Assembly: GCA_021772245.1 (NCBI GenBank)
Contig: JAJFMH010000031.1
Coordinates: 1 to 52,976, forward strand
DNA length: 52,976 nucleotides
Direction: 5' to 3'
DNA from: Chlamydiota bacterium
GTDB lineage: Bacteria > Chlamydiota > Chlamydiia > Chlamydiales > Simkaniaceae
Shown here: piece by piece, positions 8,527 through 16,233 of the stretch
Numbering within the stretch: position 1 is the stretch's first letter
Layout: every line of letters starts with the position of its first letter
Translations under genes and position numbers: made by a program
The notes under the pieces: generated by a model
What the model was told of the DNA's origin: nothing
The model's database searches: none
What the model saw: only the letters and a program-made list of their open reading frames with translations

Positions 8527-9504
8527 TTACATATGATTTTGCGCATAATCGATCGCGCCAAGTAACGCTGTATTTTCATTTAAAATTATTTTTATTGGAA
8601 TTTTTGAAAGCAACTCCTCAAACCTTCCCTTTTGTAAAAAAGCTTTCATAAATATGCCGCTTGTCATCTTATCTAATATCTTCGGCGCAATTCCACCACC
8701 AATGTAAAGTCCACCAATTGCCATCATTTTAAGAGCCATATTGCTCGCTTCGGCGCCATAGAGAGAAACGAACCAATCTAAGGTTTTTTCGAAGATGGAA
8801 CCTTTTTCTTGCAATCCTTTTTGGGAAATAATCTTGGGTCCTTTTTTTTGGTCAATCGTATCTAAAATTTCTTTGGGAACCAATTCTTTTTCCACATCAA
8901 CAAGATAAGAAAACAAATTGTAAAGACCATAACCCGACAGCGCTCTTTCATAAGAGACGTGGTTGAATTTGGATTGAAGATATTTAAGTAATTTAATTTC
9001 TCTATCATTGCGAGGAGCAAAGTCAGAATGCCCGCCCTCAGATGCAAAAGGAAAATGCTCTTTACCATTATAATAAAGGCCAGCCTCTCCAAGTCCCGTT
9101 CCAGCAGAAATTAAAGCTTGATTACCCCGAGCGTTTGAATCGCCTTTGTTTAGCACGAAGAATTCGTCGTCAGATAATGTTTTAATTCCATAAGCATTCG
9201 CTTCTAGGTCATTGATAAGAACAACTTTTTCAATGGAAAGCTCTTTTTGAAGTCTCGTTGATTCAATCACCCATGGAATATTGGTTGCGATTACTTTTTG
9301 ATCTTTAATAGGCCCAGCTATTCCAAAGCATGCTTTTCCAATCGGGGCTTTTACATCTGATAAGAAGTCTTTTACAATCTCTTCCAGTGTCTTGAAATCC
9401 TGACTGGGGTATTTTTTTTCTTTTATTTTTTTGCCACTTTCACATAGCGCTAAGTGGGTTTTTGTCCCACCTATATCGCCGGCAAGTAAGTACTTTGTTT
9501 CCAT
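8527..9504 (-). CDS. glk: Glucokinase
   Basis: A 325-residue ROK/Glk-type sugar kinase that phosphorylates glucose with ATP. Motifs: LAGDIGGTKTHLAL (phosphate 1), CFGIAGPI, VVLINDLEANAYG with the catalytic Asp, ISAGTGLGEAGL (phosphate 2), EGGHSDFAPR, and IGGLYIGGGIAPKIL (adenosine). The ATG at 9504 gives METKYLLAGDIGGT, the usual family start; an ATG 21 nt upstream (9525) adds MQINLGS without a better ribosome binding site. The gene ends 6 nt from tRNA-Ala and is divergent from recA. Chlamydia species lack a hexokinase and import glucose-6-phosphate, so this gene marks a host range that includes free glucose. Confidence 0.92.
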   Translation of the reverse strand: METKYLLAGDIGGTKTHLALCESGKKIKEKKYPSQDFKTLEEIVKDFLSDVKAPIGKACFGIAGPIKDQKVIATNIPWVIESTRLQKELSIEKVVLINDLEANAYGIKTLSDDEFFVLNKGDSNARGNQALISAGTGLGEAGLYYNGKEHFPFASEGGHSDFAPRNDREIKLLKYLQSKFNHVSYERALSGYGLYNLFSYLVDVEKELVPKEILDTIDQKKGPKIISQKGLQEKGSIFEKTLDWFVSLYGAEASNMALKMMAIGGLYIGGGIAPKILDKMTSGIFMKAFLQKGRFEELLSKIPIKIILNENTALLGAIDYAQNHM

Positions 9505-9615
9505 GCTACCCAAATTGATTTGCATATGATACGATGAATCATTAAAGTCTGATCTTATAGATTTTTGAATTTAGATCACTAATTTTTATTTATTTCTAAA
9601 CTGCAAGGAGATGAC

Positions 9616-10683
9616 ATGTCTACCCCAAACCAATCTGACAAAAAAAAGGCCCTCGAACTCGCTCTTTCTCACATTGAAAAACAATTTGGGGAAGGATCTA
9701 TCATGAAACTTGGAAGCGGCTCTAGAGCAAAGGTAAGTGTCATTAAAACTGGCGCCATTACTCTTGATATCGCTCTAGGTATTGGAGGCGTACCAAGAGG
9801 AAGGGTTGTGGAAATATACGGTCCTGAGTCTTCTGGTAAATCAACACTTGCAACGCATGTGGTTGCCAATTGTCAAGCAAATGGCGGCACTGCTGCATAC
9901 ATTGACGCAGAACACGCACTAGATCCATCCTATGCTGAAAAAATCGGAGTTAATTTAAATGATCTTCTGATTTCTCAACCAAGTAGTGGAGAAGAAGCTC
10001 TTAATATCGCTGAAATGCTTGCAAGATCAAACGCTGTTGATGTCATTGTAATCGACTCCGTAGCAGCTCTTGTTCCTAAATCGGAGCTTGAGGGAGAAAT
10101 TGGGGATAGCCACATTGGTTTGCAAGCAAGACTTATGTCGCAAGCGCTTCGAAAACTTACATCAACACTATCTAGAAGTAAAACATGCGCAATTTTCATT
10201 AACCAAATCAGAGAAAAAGTCGGTGTAATGTTCGGTAACCCTGAAACTACATCAGGTGGTAGAGCCCTCAAGTTTTACTCTTCTATCCGTTTAGACATTC
10301 GAAGAATTGGTAGCATCAAGGGAACCAATAACCAAGATGTGTTAGGTAACCGAGTAAAGGTAAAAGTTGTAAAAAATAAAATGGCCCCTCCCTTTAGAAC
10401 AGCTGAATTTGACATCATGTTTAATGAAGGAATTTCAAAAATGGGATCTATTATTGATCTCGGATCTGAACATGGTATCATAGAGAAAAAGGGATCCTGG
10501 TATAGCTATAATTCTCAAAAACTTGGTCAAGGAAAAGAAGCTAGCAAAGAAGAGTTAAAAAAGAATCCAAAGCTTGCTGATGAAATAGAAAAGAAAATTA
10601 TAGCCAAGTTAGACCCTGAAGAAGAAAAGCCAAAACAAAGCGCTGGCGCTGATGTTATTCAAGAATTACTCAACACTAAATAA
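9616..10683 (+). CDS. recA: Recombinase RecA
   Basis: A 355-residue strand-exchange protein that forms filaments on single-stranded DNA, with an AAGGAG site 7 nt before ATG 9616. Walker A is GPESSGKST (residues 69-77), Walker B is [13 protein letters not shown], loop L1 is [21 protein letters not shown], and loop L2 lies around [20 protein letters not shown]. The C-terminus is acidic and lysine-rich (DPEEEEKP-type tail). No LexA-type operator is apparent upstream; chlamydiae generally lack LexA. It works with the RecBCD enzyme encoded at 36.0-44.4 kb. It is followed by a perfect hairpin (10695-10718). Confidence 0.98.
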   Translation: MSTPNQSDKKKALELALSHIEKQFGEGSIMKLGSGSRAKVSVIKTGAITLDIALGIGGVPRGRVVEIYGPESSGKSTLATHVVANCQANGGTAAYIDAEHALDPSYAEKIGVNLNDLLISQPSSGEEALNIAEMLARSNAVDVIVIDSVAALVPKSELEGEIGDSHIGLQARLMSQALRKLTSTLSRSKTCAIFINQIREKVGVMFGNPETTSGGRALKFYSSIRLDIRRIGSIKGTNNQDVLGNRVKVKVVKNKMAPPFRTAEFDIMFNEGISKMGSIIDLGSEHGIIEKKGSWYSYNSQKLGQGKEASKEELKKNPKLADEIEKKIIAKLDPEEEKPKQSAGADVIQELLNTK

Positions 10684-10694
10684 GGTAGATATTC

Positions 10695-10718
10695 GGCGCA
10701 AAACATCCGTTTTGCGCC
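10695..10718. terminator. Perfect 10-bp hairpin between recA and ispA
   Basis: GGCGCAAAAC (10695-10704), loop ATCC, GTTTTGCGCC (10709-10718). It sits between convergent gene ends. There is no T-run on either side, so it is more likely an mRNA 3'-end stabiliser or an unconventional terminator than a classical Rho-independent one. Confidence 0.5.
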
Positions 10719-10719
10719 A

Positions 10720-10738
10720 ATGTAAAGCGGTTTTACAT
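10720..10738. repeat. Dispersed 19-bp palindrome, copy B
   Basis: ATGTAAAGCGGTTTTACAT has one mismatch to the consensus (position 12). Its last base is the first base of the ispA stop codon (read on the minus strand), and it begins one base after the recA hairpin, so it marks the 3' ends of both genes. Confidence 0.75.
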
Positions 10739-11619
10739 CAGCTACTTCTTACAGCATCTAAGAGCTTTTCCTTAATTTCAGAAAAAACAATATGAGAGAC
10801 TCTTAATCCCAGCAACTCCCTTTCAAAAGCCTCTATCTCCGCAAAGAAGATTTGTTTTGTTTCTTTAAGGCCCAAATGAAATGCAATATTCATAAGACCG
10901 CCAAGAGCCACATCTTTTTCCAAATCCTCAATATCATCGGCTATTTGAAATGCATTCCCAAAATGATAAGCAAGTTTTTTTACCTGTTCCATTTTACCAA
11001 GGTCTCCACCTCCATAAAGCCAACCAAGCGCAAGTGATACTTCAAAAAGAGTTCCCGTTTTTTTATACATTACATCATAGATAGATTCTTTAGTTTTACA
11101 TGGTGAAAAAAGATCTAAATGTTGACCTGATGTTGCACCCTTAAGTCCAGAGCATCTAGAAGCAAGTTCCAAGGCAATTGAACATATTTTATTGGCATCG
11201 CTTGAAAAAGACGGTTTTTGCTGCATCAAAGCCCTAGATGAAGAGTGAATTTTTTCAAAGGCAAGAGTTAAGAGTCCATAACTGGCAAGAAGGGCCGTTG
11301 CCTCTCCAAACTTCTTATGTAAAGTAGGGCTTTCTCGTCGTAGATCAGCGTTGTCCATACAAGGCATGTCATCAGCTATGAGTGATGCGCTATGAAAAAG
11401 TTCTACAACAAGGGCTGGCTGTAACACATCTAAATCGTTTCCGAGTGCCTCCGCCATTGCCATCACTAAAACAGGGCGAAGCCTTTTTCCTGGAGATGAT
11501 AACGAGTAGATACAAGCCTCTTTTAAAACTTTTGGAGCATCGATAGTTGGCAAAAATACATTTAAGTAATCGTTGAATTTCTGCTTTAAAGAAATTATAG
11601 GTGAGGTTGTAGTTAGCAT
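10738..11619 (-). CDS. ispA: Short-chain polyprenyl diphosphate synthase (farnesyl/geranylgeranyl type)
   Basis: A 293-residue all-helical prenyltransferase that condenses isopentenyl diphosphate with allylic diphosphates. It carries the first aspartate-rich motif DDMPCMD (residues 83-89, DDx4D bacterial type) and the second FQIADDIEDLEKD near residue 220, plus GKRLRP near 44 and GQHLDL near 160. The product feeds undecaprenyl and menaquinone synthesis. Its start overlaps the end of the upstream acyltransferase gene by 7 nt, so translation is probably coupled; C. trachomatis has the same neighbours (CT628/CT629). The stop codon abuts palindrome copy B. Confidence 0.9.
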   Translation of the reverse strand: MLTTTSPIISLKQKFNDYLNVFLPTIDAPKVLKEACIYSLSSPGKRLRPVLVMAMAEALGNDLDVLQPALVVELFHSASLIADDMPCMDNADLRRESPTLHKKFGEATALLASYGLLTLAFEKIHSSSRALMQQKPSFSSDANKICSIALELASRCSGLKGATSGQHLDLFSPCKTKESIYDVMYKKTGTLFEVSLALGWLYGGGDLGKMEQVKKLAYHFGNAFQIADDIEDLEKDVALGGLMNIAFHLGLKETKQIFFAEIEAFERELLGLRVSHIVFSEIKEKLLDAVRSS

Positions 11620-12251
11620 TCATCCGCCGGATTGATTCGTTTACAGTGAGAGCTTCTAACGAAACATTGTACATTTTTGAGAAGCGCAGTTCCAGGATTT
11701 AATACAACGTTACATCCAATCTTGCAGCCATCTCCAATGATGGCGCCCATTTTCACAAGTCCCGTATCAATTTTTTTTCCTTCAAAGGTAATAAAAACAT
11801 TTCCTTTATCATGACGAACATTGGCGCATTTCACTCCAGCTCCTAAATTAACCCCCTTTCCAATGATCGAATCCCCTACATAATTGAAATGAGCTAAAGA
11901 TGCACCCGGCATGATAATAGAGTGCTTAACCTCTGAAGCATGTCCAACCCTTGCTTCACCTCCGATAACGCTGTATGGGCGAACGTAGCTGGCATGAGAG
12001 AGATGCGCTCCATCTAGAATGATGCAAGGTCCTTCGATATAAACAAATGGATCTATCGTTACATTTTTTCCGATGAACACACTTTCTTTGTTTTTGATGG
12101 CCACATTAGAAGGAATGGGACTATGCACGGAAAAGTCATACTTAGAAAAATAAGTCTTTAGGTGCAGCAAAGTTTCCCAAGGCGTTTCTTTAAAGAGATC
12201 TAGTAGATCTTTATCGATATCAAAAAAAGAAGTGATGTCACGGCTTTTCAT
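11613..12251 (-). CDS. Left-handed beta-helix acyltransferase, GlmU C-terminal-like
   Basis: A 212-residue protein with an N-terminal helical part (about residues 1-50), then hexapeptide repeats forming a left-handed beta helix (VFIGKNVTIDPFVYIEGP, ASYVRPYSVIGGEARVGHA, MGAIIGDGCKIGCNVVLNPG). It resembles the acetyltransferase half of GlmU or sugar nucleotidyltransferases, but the N-terminal pyrophosphorylase domain is missing, so it cannot do both GlmU reactions. Chlamydia carries a similar stand-alone protein beside ispA. The likely role is acetyl transfer to an amino sugar for envelope synthesis; the substrate is inferred. A 7-nt overlap with ispA indicates an operon. Confidence 0.75.
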   Translation of the reverse strand: MKSRDITSFFDIDKDLLDLFKETPWETLLHLKTYFSKYDFSVHSPIPSNVAIKNKESVFIGKNVTIDPFVYIEGPCIILDGAHLSHASYVRPYSVIGGEARVGHASEVKHSIIMPGASLAHFNYVGDSIIGKGVNLGAGVKCANVRHDKGNVFITFEGKKIDTGLVKMGAIIGDGCKIGCNVVLNPGTALLKNVQCFVRSSHCKRINPADEC

Positions 12252-12297
12252 ATTTCCTAAATGGTTGCGGTTTTCCTCATGATCATATAAGGAGTTT

Positions 12298-12375
12298 ATG
12301 AAAAAGCAATCTCTTTTTACCTTTCAAGAAAATACATTTCCACACTCTAAAGATAAGAATTATTTATATATATAA
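12298..12375 (+). CDS. Possible 25-residue peptide ORF
   Basis: ATG 12298 follows AAGGAG by 3 nt and opens a frame for 25 residues (MKKQSLFTFQENTFPHSKDK, then NYLYI), ending at TAA 12373-12375 inside an AT-rich palindrome. The ribosome binding site is strong for the region, but the spacing is short and nothing about the peptide is recognisable. It could be a leader peptide or a chance frame in the candidate origin. Confidence 0.25.
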   Translation: MKKQSLFTFQENTFPHSKDKNYLYI

Positions 12376-12558
12376 ATATATATAGTCTTCTTTTGTCTCT
12401 GTGGGAATGTTGAAAAGCCCTACTTTTTACCCATGAAATTATTCTGTTCATAGTCTGTTGAGAACTTGTTGGTAACTGGCTATTTATCAACAAAGATTTC
12501 TAAATTGAATTTTTGAACGCGCTATAAACAGAGATATAAACAGAGTTATGAACAAGAA
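12342..12558. other. Candidate replication origin: AT-rich melting element plus DnaA-like boxes
   Basis: The gene-free stretch between the GlmU-like gene and tRNA-Pro contains a 27-bp A/T-only run (12358-12384) with an 18-bp palindrome (12361-12378, TATTTATAT and its complement). It also has TTATCAACA at 12484-12492 (one mismatch from the DnaA box TTATCCACA), weaker boxes (TTTTCAACA-type near 12408-12416, TTCTCAACA-type near 12456-12464), and a 12-nt direct repeat array at 12523-12558. An unwinding element beside clustered DnaA-like boxes is the layout of bacterial origins. Synteny gives weak support: in C. trachomatis the ispA-tyrB neighbourhood lies near the predicted origin (from memory). 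dnaA itself is not nearby. Confidence 0.35.
12523..12558 (+). repeat. Three 12-nt direct repeats
   Basis: TATAAACAGAGA (12523-12534), TATAAACAGAGT (12535-12546) and TATGAACAAGAA (12547-12558) follow one another with no gaps. The first two differ at one position. They lie right beside tRNA-Pro and inside the candidate origin. Confidence 0.7.
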
Positions 12559-12563
12559 AAAAA

Positions 12564-12638
12564 TCTGGGTGAGAGGATTCGAACCTCCGACCCCTAACAC
12601 CCCATGCTAGTGCGCTAGCCAAGCTGCGCTACACCCAG
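12564..12638 (-). tRNA. tRNA-Pro (anticodon GGG)
   Basis: A 75-nt cloverleaf on the minus strand: acceptor CTGGGTG/CACCCAG, D arm GCGC/GCGC, anticodon stem CTAGC/GTTAG with loop ATGGGGT (anticodon GGG), T arm GGAGG/CCTCT with TTCGAAT, discriminator A. The C1:G72 pair and A73 are the usual bacterial proline identity elements. CCA is not encoded. Confidence 0.96.
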
Positions 12639-12658
12639 ATAATTCACAAAGATCTAAA

Positions 12659-12688
12659 ATTGTAGGTATTAAGAAGAGATTCTGTCAA
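12659..12688 (-). promoter_or_regulatory. Promoter of tRNA-Pro
   Basis: On the minus strand, consensus TTGACA (12688-12683), an 18-bp spacer and TACAAT (12664-12659). The predicted start lies about 15 nt before the tRNA. This is one of the best sigma66/sigma70-type promoters in the window. Confidence 0.7.
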
Positions 12689-12715
12689 TATAGATAAAAA
12701 ACTTAAGGTTTTAGA

Positions 12716-13399
12716 ATGATAACGCTTCATAAAAGTTGGCATGCTGTTTTAGAGCAGGAACTTCAAAAAGAGTATGTCACAAAATTAAAAGAGTTTTTGC
12801 TACTTGAAAAAAGAACTGGTAGACAGGTGTTTCCGAAAGACGAAGATGTTTTTAACGCTTTCTCAAAAACGCCCTTTGAAGATGTAAAAGTGGTTATTAT
12901 GGGGCAAGACCCCTATCATGGAGTGGGTCAAGCTCATGGACTTTCTTTTAGCGTGCAAAATGGAGTTAAAACTCCTCCTTCGCTACAAAATATCTATAAA
13001 GAGCTTGAGTCGGATCTTGGTATTCCAAGAGCATCTCATGGTTGCTTGGAAAATTGGGCAAAACAAGGTGTTTTGTTATTAAATGCGACGCTTACTGTTC
13101 GAGCGCATAATCCCAAATCTCATTATGGTGTGGGCTGGGAAAAATTTACAGATGCAGTCATTGAAAAACTTGTACAACGAGAAGATCCCCTAGTATTTAT
13201 TCTTTGGGGGAATTCAGCAAAAGAAAAATGCGAGACGATTATTTCTCAGGTAAATCACCCCCATTTAGTGCTCAGTTCTGCGCACCCATCCCCATTTTCA
13301 GCTACAAAGTTCTTTGGAACAAAGCCATTTTCAAAAGCAAATGACTTCTTGCAAAGAAGCGGTAAAACGCCTATTGATTGGAGAGTGGATCTAACATAA
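12716..13399 (+). CDS. ung: Uracil-DNA glycosylase (family 1)
   Basis: A 227-residue base-excision enzyme that removes uracil from DNA. The water-activating loop is VIMGQDPYHGVGQAHGLSFS with catalytic Asp65, the uracil-binding part includes LLNATLTVRAH and FILWGNSAK, and the DNA intercalation loop is SSAHPSPFSA near residue 187. Length and motifs are fully canonical. It lies 77 nt from the tRNA-Pro start and 12 nt before an MFS gene on the same strand, with which it is probably cotranscribed. Confidence 0.96.
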   Translation: MITLHKSWHAVLEQELQKEYVTKLKEFLLLEKRTGRQVFPKDEDVFNAFSKTPFEDVKVVIMGQDPYHGVGQAHGLSFSVQNGVKTPPSLQNIYKELESDLGIPRASHGCLENWAKQGVLLLNATLTVRAHNPKSHYGVGWEKFTDAVIEKLVQREDPLVFILWGNSAKEKCETIISQVNHPHLVLSSAHPSPFSATKFFGTKPFSKANDFLQRSGKTPIDWRVDLT

Positions 13400-13411
13400 A
13401 AAAATGAGGCT

Positions 13412-14635
13412 ATGGAAGGCAGCACTCCCGCGAAGAAAGGATCGATCTTTTCTATTTTTTTTACATTTGCTGTAGATAACTTGGGTGCAACCATTGTCTT
13501 CCCGATCTTTGCTCCCCTTTTCTTAAAATCTTCACAAGGCTTGATTACAACAGGGACTTTAGCTCATAGAACAATTTTACTCGGATTGTTTCTGGGCATA
13601 TTCCCCTTTATGCAATTTCTATGCGCTCCACTACTTGGTGAATATGCAGATAAAAAAGGTAGAAGAAGCGCGCTTATTGTAACGACGCTATTTACTTTAG
13701 TTGGATTTATCCTAAGCGCTTATAGCATCCATAAACATCACCTAATCCTTCTTTTCTTCTCTCGATTAATTATGGGAATGGGAGCGAGTAATTTATCAAT
13801 TTGCTTATCAGCGCTGTCTGATATTAGCCTCTGTGAGAAGTCAAAGGTGCGTTTATTCAGCTATGGATCTGCGATTGCCGGTCTTACATTTATATTGGGT
13901 CCTTTTGTTGGAGGAAAGCTTTCCGATCCCAATGTAAACCCACTCTTTACGCCAGCTTTTCCTATGTTTATTGGCGCTGTTTTAACCTTTGTAAATGCTT
14001 TTTTCTTAATCCTATTTTTTGAAGAGACAGCTCACCCCAAAAGAAAAGTTCATTTTGATTTAATAAAAAGCTTTCATAACATCCAGATTGCCTTTAAAAC
14101 TCCGAAGTTACAAAGAAGTTATTTAATTTATTTTTTTTATCTATTTGCCTGGAATATGGTTTTTCTGTTTACGCCAGCTTTTTTTGTACAAAATTTTCAT
14201 ATCTCCAATTCAACCATTGGAGATATCTGCGCACTTATGGGAGTATGTTGGATTTTAGGAACCTTTGTTATTAATAAAGCTCTGCAAGGTATTTCCCATA
14301 AAAAAGTACTTTTTGTGGCGACTCTTGCCTTTTCAGCTATGTCCTTTTTTATTTTTTATCCAACAAAAATGGATAATGTAATTGTTATTCTTGGGATTGC
14401 GACTGTTTTTTCTGGTTTGATATGGCCCCTTTGCACAGGCGCCATATCAAACTCAGCAAGTAAAGAAATGCAAGGAAAAATTTTAGGTCTAAGCCAATCA
14501 ATGCTTTCTCTTACGATGATGTTATCGGCAGTTATTGGGGGGTTGTTTTTACATAAACACTCTAGTATCCCCTTTATCTTAGCCGCTGTATCTTCTTTAA
14601 TAGCTTGTTTTTTTGTAACAAGAACGAAAATTTGA
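13412..14635 (+). CDS. Major facilitator superfamily transporter, TetA/drug-efflux-like (DHA1)
   Basis: A 407-residue inner membrane protein with about 12 hydrophobic segments. Motif A between helices 2 and 3 is intact (GEYADKKGRRSALI, near residue 75), and the motif C region in helix 5 reads GLTFILGPFVGG, the antiporter signature. A second motif A-like loop is weak. This fits a proton-driven efflux carrier of the tetracycline-resistance type, though the substrate is unknown and similar carriers in chlamydiae may move metabolites. A TGAGG site lies 6 nt before ATG 13412, 12 nt after ung. Confidence 0.8.
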   Translation: MEGSTPAKKGSIFSIFFTFAVDNLGATIVFPIFAPLFLKSSQGLITTGTLAHRTILLGLFLGIFPFMQFLCAPLLGEYADKKGRRSALIVTTLFTLVGFILSAYSIHKHHLILLFFSRLIMGMGASNLSICLSALSDISLCEKSKVRLFSYGSAIAGLTFILGPFVGGKLSDPNVNPLFTPAFPMFIGAVLTFVNAFFLILFFEETAHPKRKVHFDLIKSFHNIQIAFKTPKLQRSYLIYFFYLFAWNMVFLFTPAFFVQNFHISNSTIGDICALMGVCWILGTFVINKALQGISHKKVLFVATLAFSAMSFFIFYPTKMDNVIVILGIATVFSGLIWPLCTGAISNSASKEMQGKILGLSQSMLSLTMMLSAVIGGLFLHKHSSIPFILAAVSSLIACFFVTRTKI

Positions 14636-14683
14636 TCCTTTCAAAAGTCTATCCCTCTATAATATCCCAAAAAAGGAAAGTTA

Positions 14684-15634
14684 ATGGATCCGTATTTAGA
14701 GCTTTTTCTTACGCAAGCTGAAAAGAGCATCTCTTTTACTAATAAATTAAAAGATGCTTCGCATGAGTTATCTAATAGATATCGAGAGCAAGACCAAACC
14801 CTCTTACTTAAAGAAGATCGTGAGGCTTATTTAATAGCAAGGCTCCCTGCAACCCTTGCAGTTTTAAAGCATGTGCTTGCGATTTTAGCCGCAAAAATAG
14901 ATCCAAATGAAGTTTTATCCTATGTCGATTTGGGAGCAGCATTTGGCGCAAGTATTTTCCCTATGTACGAGCTTTTTCCAAAGCTGCAGTCAGTCACATT
15001 GATCGAAAGAGACCCCATTTTTTATGAGATGGGTAAGAAACTTGTAAAATGCACAAAACATCCACTTTTATCTGTAATAGATTGGAAAAAAGAGGATTTT
15101 ACAAAAGCAAATATAGACAAAGTAGATCTCGCTCTATTTTCATATTCAATTGGAGAAATCGATCAAAAACTAGCTCTATCACTTCTAGATGACATTATTC
15201 CACAGACAAAAAAGTTTCTGGTGATAATAGAACCTGGAACACCCGCTGGATTTACAAGGATAGAAAAAATTAGAGATTATCTTATTACCAAGGGGCTACA
15301 TATGGTAGCGCCCTGTCCTCATATGCGTAAATGTCCGATGGAAAATGGAGATTGGTGCCATTTTTTCAAAAGAGTAGAAAGATCTTCTCTCCATCGAAAA
15401 ATCAAACAGGGAGAAAAAGGTTACGAAGATGAAAAATTTTCTTACCTTGTTTTTTCTAAAAAACCAGCTCCCCTCCCAGCAGCTCGAGTACTGCGTCATA
15501 TAGAGAAAAGAAAAGGTCATATGTATATGACGCTATGCGGCCAAGATGGACTTGAGAAAAAAATTATTTCAAAAAAAGATAAAAATGTTTTTAAGGTTGT
15601 TAAGAAGCTCAAATGGGGCGATGAGTTTAATTAA
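14684..15634 (+). CDS. Rsm22/METTL17-like methyltransferase-fold protein with Cys cluster
   Basis: A 316-residue protein matching the Rsm22 family, whose mitochondrial members act in small ribosomal subunit assembly. Family marks: LIARLPATLAVL near residue 50, an S-adenosylmethionine-type fold (SYVDLGAAFGASIFPM near residue 85), VIIEPGTPAGFTRI near 186, and a Cys-rich stretch APCPHMRKCPMENGDWCHFF near 207-226, followed by a further Cys in LCGQDG. In METTL17 an equivalent set of four cysteines holds a 4Fe-4S cluster. The likely role is 30S subunit maturation. AGGAAAG precedes ATG 14684; it is 48 nt downstream of the MFS gene. Confidence 0.8.
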   Translation: MDPYLELFLTQAEKSISFTNKLKDASHELSNRYREQDQTLLLKEDREAYLIARLPATLAVLKHVLAILAAKIDPNEVLSYVDLGAAFGASIFPMYELFPKLQSVTLIERDPIFYEMGKKLVKCTKHPLLSVIDWKKEDFTKANIDKVDLALFSYSIGEIDQKLALSLLDDIIPQTKKFLVIIEPGTPAGFTRIEKIRDYLITKGLHMVAPCPHMRKCPMENGDWCHFFKRVERSSLHRKIKQGEKGYEDEKFSYLVFSKKPAPLPAARVLRHIEKRKGHMYMTLCGQDGLEKKIISKKDKNVFKVVKKLKWGDEFN

Positions 15635-15671
15635 ATAAATTGTTTTTGTTAATTTCAATAACCTTCTTTGT

Positions 15672-15677
15672 TATAAT
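15672..15677 (+). promoter_or_regulatory. Extended -10 element upstream of the chaperone-like gene
   Basis: TGTTATAAT contains a perfect TATAAT (15672-15677) with the TG of an extended -10. No good -35 is spaced correctly. The start of the following gene (15711) is 33 nt downstream. Confidence 0.5.
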
Positions 15678-15710
15678 TGTAGCAAAATTAAAAACCTTGG
15701 TTTATTAAAG

Positions 15711-16094
15711 ATGTATTATAAAAGTTATTTGCAATTCTTAAGTCAAATGCAGTCTGGTAGCGCTATTGATTTGCAAATCGAGGGATGTAGTATTCAAATC
15801 TTTATTGATATAAAGAAAAATTTTTGGAAGATATCAAGCGTTGTATACAACGGATATGGTGAGCTTTCGCCTTTTATAGAGCAGAGCATAGGATCTTTAT
15901 ATAGGTTAAATGTAGAATCATGTGGGCTCTATCTTAAAGTGTGTGAAAATGCTGGAACTGTAACTATTTACAAGGATGTGAAGCCAGTATCTGGCTACAT
16001 TTTATTCAAACAAATGATGCAAGAGTATGTAGCATCGGCACTTCTTTGGACAGAAACCCTAAAAGATGATTCCTTAATATTGGACCTAGTCTAA
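15711..16094 (+). CDS. Small acidic protein, possibly a class I type III secretion chaperone
   Basis: A 127-residue protein. Its order of elements resembles CesT/SycE-type chaperones: an N-terminal helix (YKSYLQFLSQMQ), beta strands (AIDLQIEGCSIQIFID, WKISSVVYNG), a central helix, more strands (CGLYLKVCENAGTVTIYKD) and a C-terminal helix with F...A..LW (LFKQMMQEYVASALLWTETL). Such chaperones bind effectors before secretion; no motif proves it here. It has its own extended -10 promoter and is followed by a pair of dyads and a broken ATPase gene. No candidate effector lies directly beside it. Confidence 0.5.
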   Translation: MYYKSYLQFLSQMQSGSAIDLQIEGCSIQIFIDIKKNFWKISSVVYNGYGELSPFIEQSIGSLYRLNVESCGLYLKVCENAGTVTIYKDVKPVSGYILFKQMMQEYVASALLWTETLKDDSLILDLV

Positions 16095-16152
16095 ATATAA
16101 TGGTCAATAATAACGTTGTCTGTGCGTTGCAGCCTAAGAGGAGCTCTTCTTT

Positions 16153-16211
16153 CTTTTTTTTGGAGTCGAAAACTCCAAAAAAAAGGCTGTGATTGGAGTT
16201 GATAACTCCAA
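16153..16211. repeat. Two related dyads, centres 33 bp apart
   Basis: Dyad 1 has a perfect 14-bp arm (16153-16166, C, eight T, GGAGT), a CGAAA centre and its complement (16172-16185). Dyad 2 is TTGGAGTT-GAT-AACTCCAA (16193-16211). Both share the core GGAGT-N5-ACTCC (dyad 2 measured on the inner core). T tracts precede and A tracts follow, the wrong way round for a terminator on either strand. The centres are 33 bp apart, about three helical turns, just upstream of the ATPase pseudogene start at 16234. Confidence 0.7.
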
Positions 16212-16233
16212 AAAATTGACTTAAGATGATGTT

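Noticed and set aside
9669-10481. Long antisense open frames over recA
   Set aside because: Mirror frames of a conserved gene with no ribosome binding sites.
12962-12975. GGAGTT-AA-AACTCC inside ung, similar to the dyads at 16153-16211
   Set aside because: Encodes the conserved GVKTPPS segment of uracil-DNA glycosylase, so protein constraint explains it.
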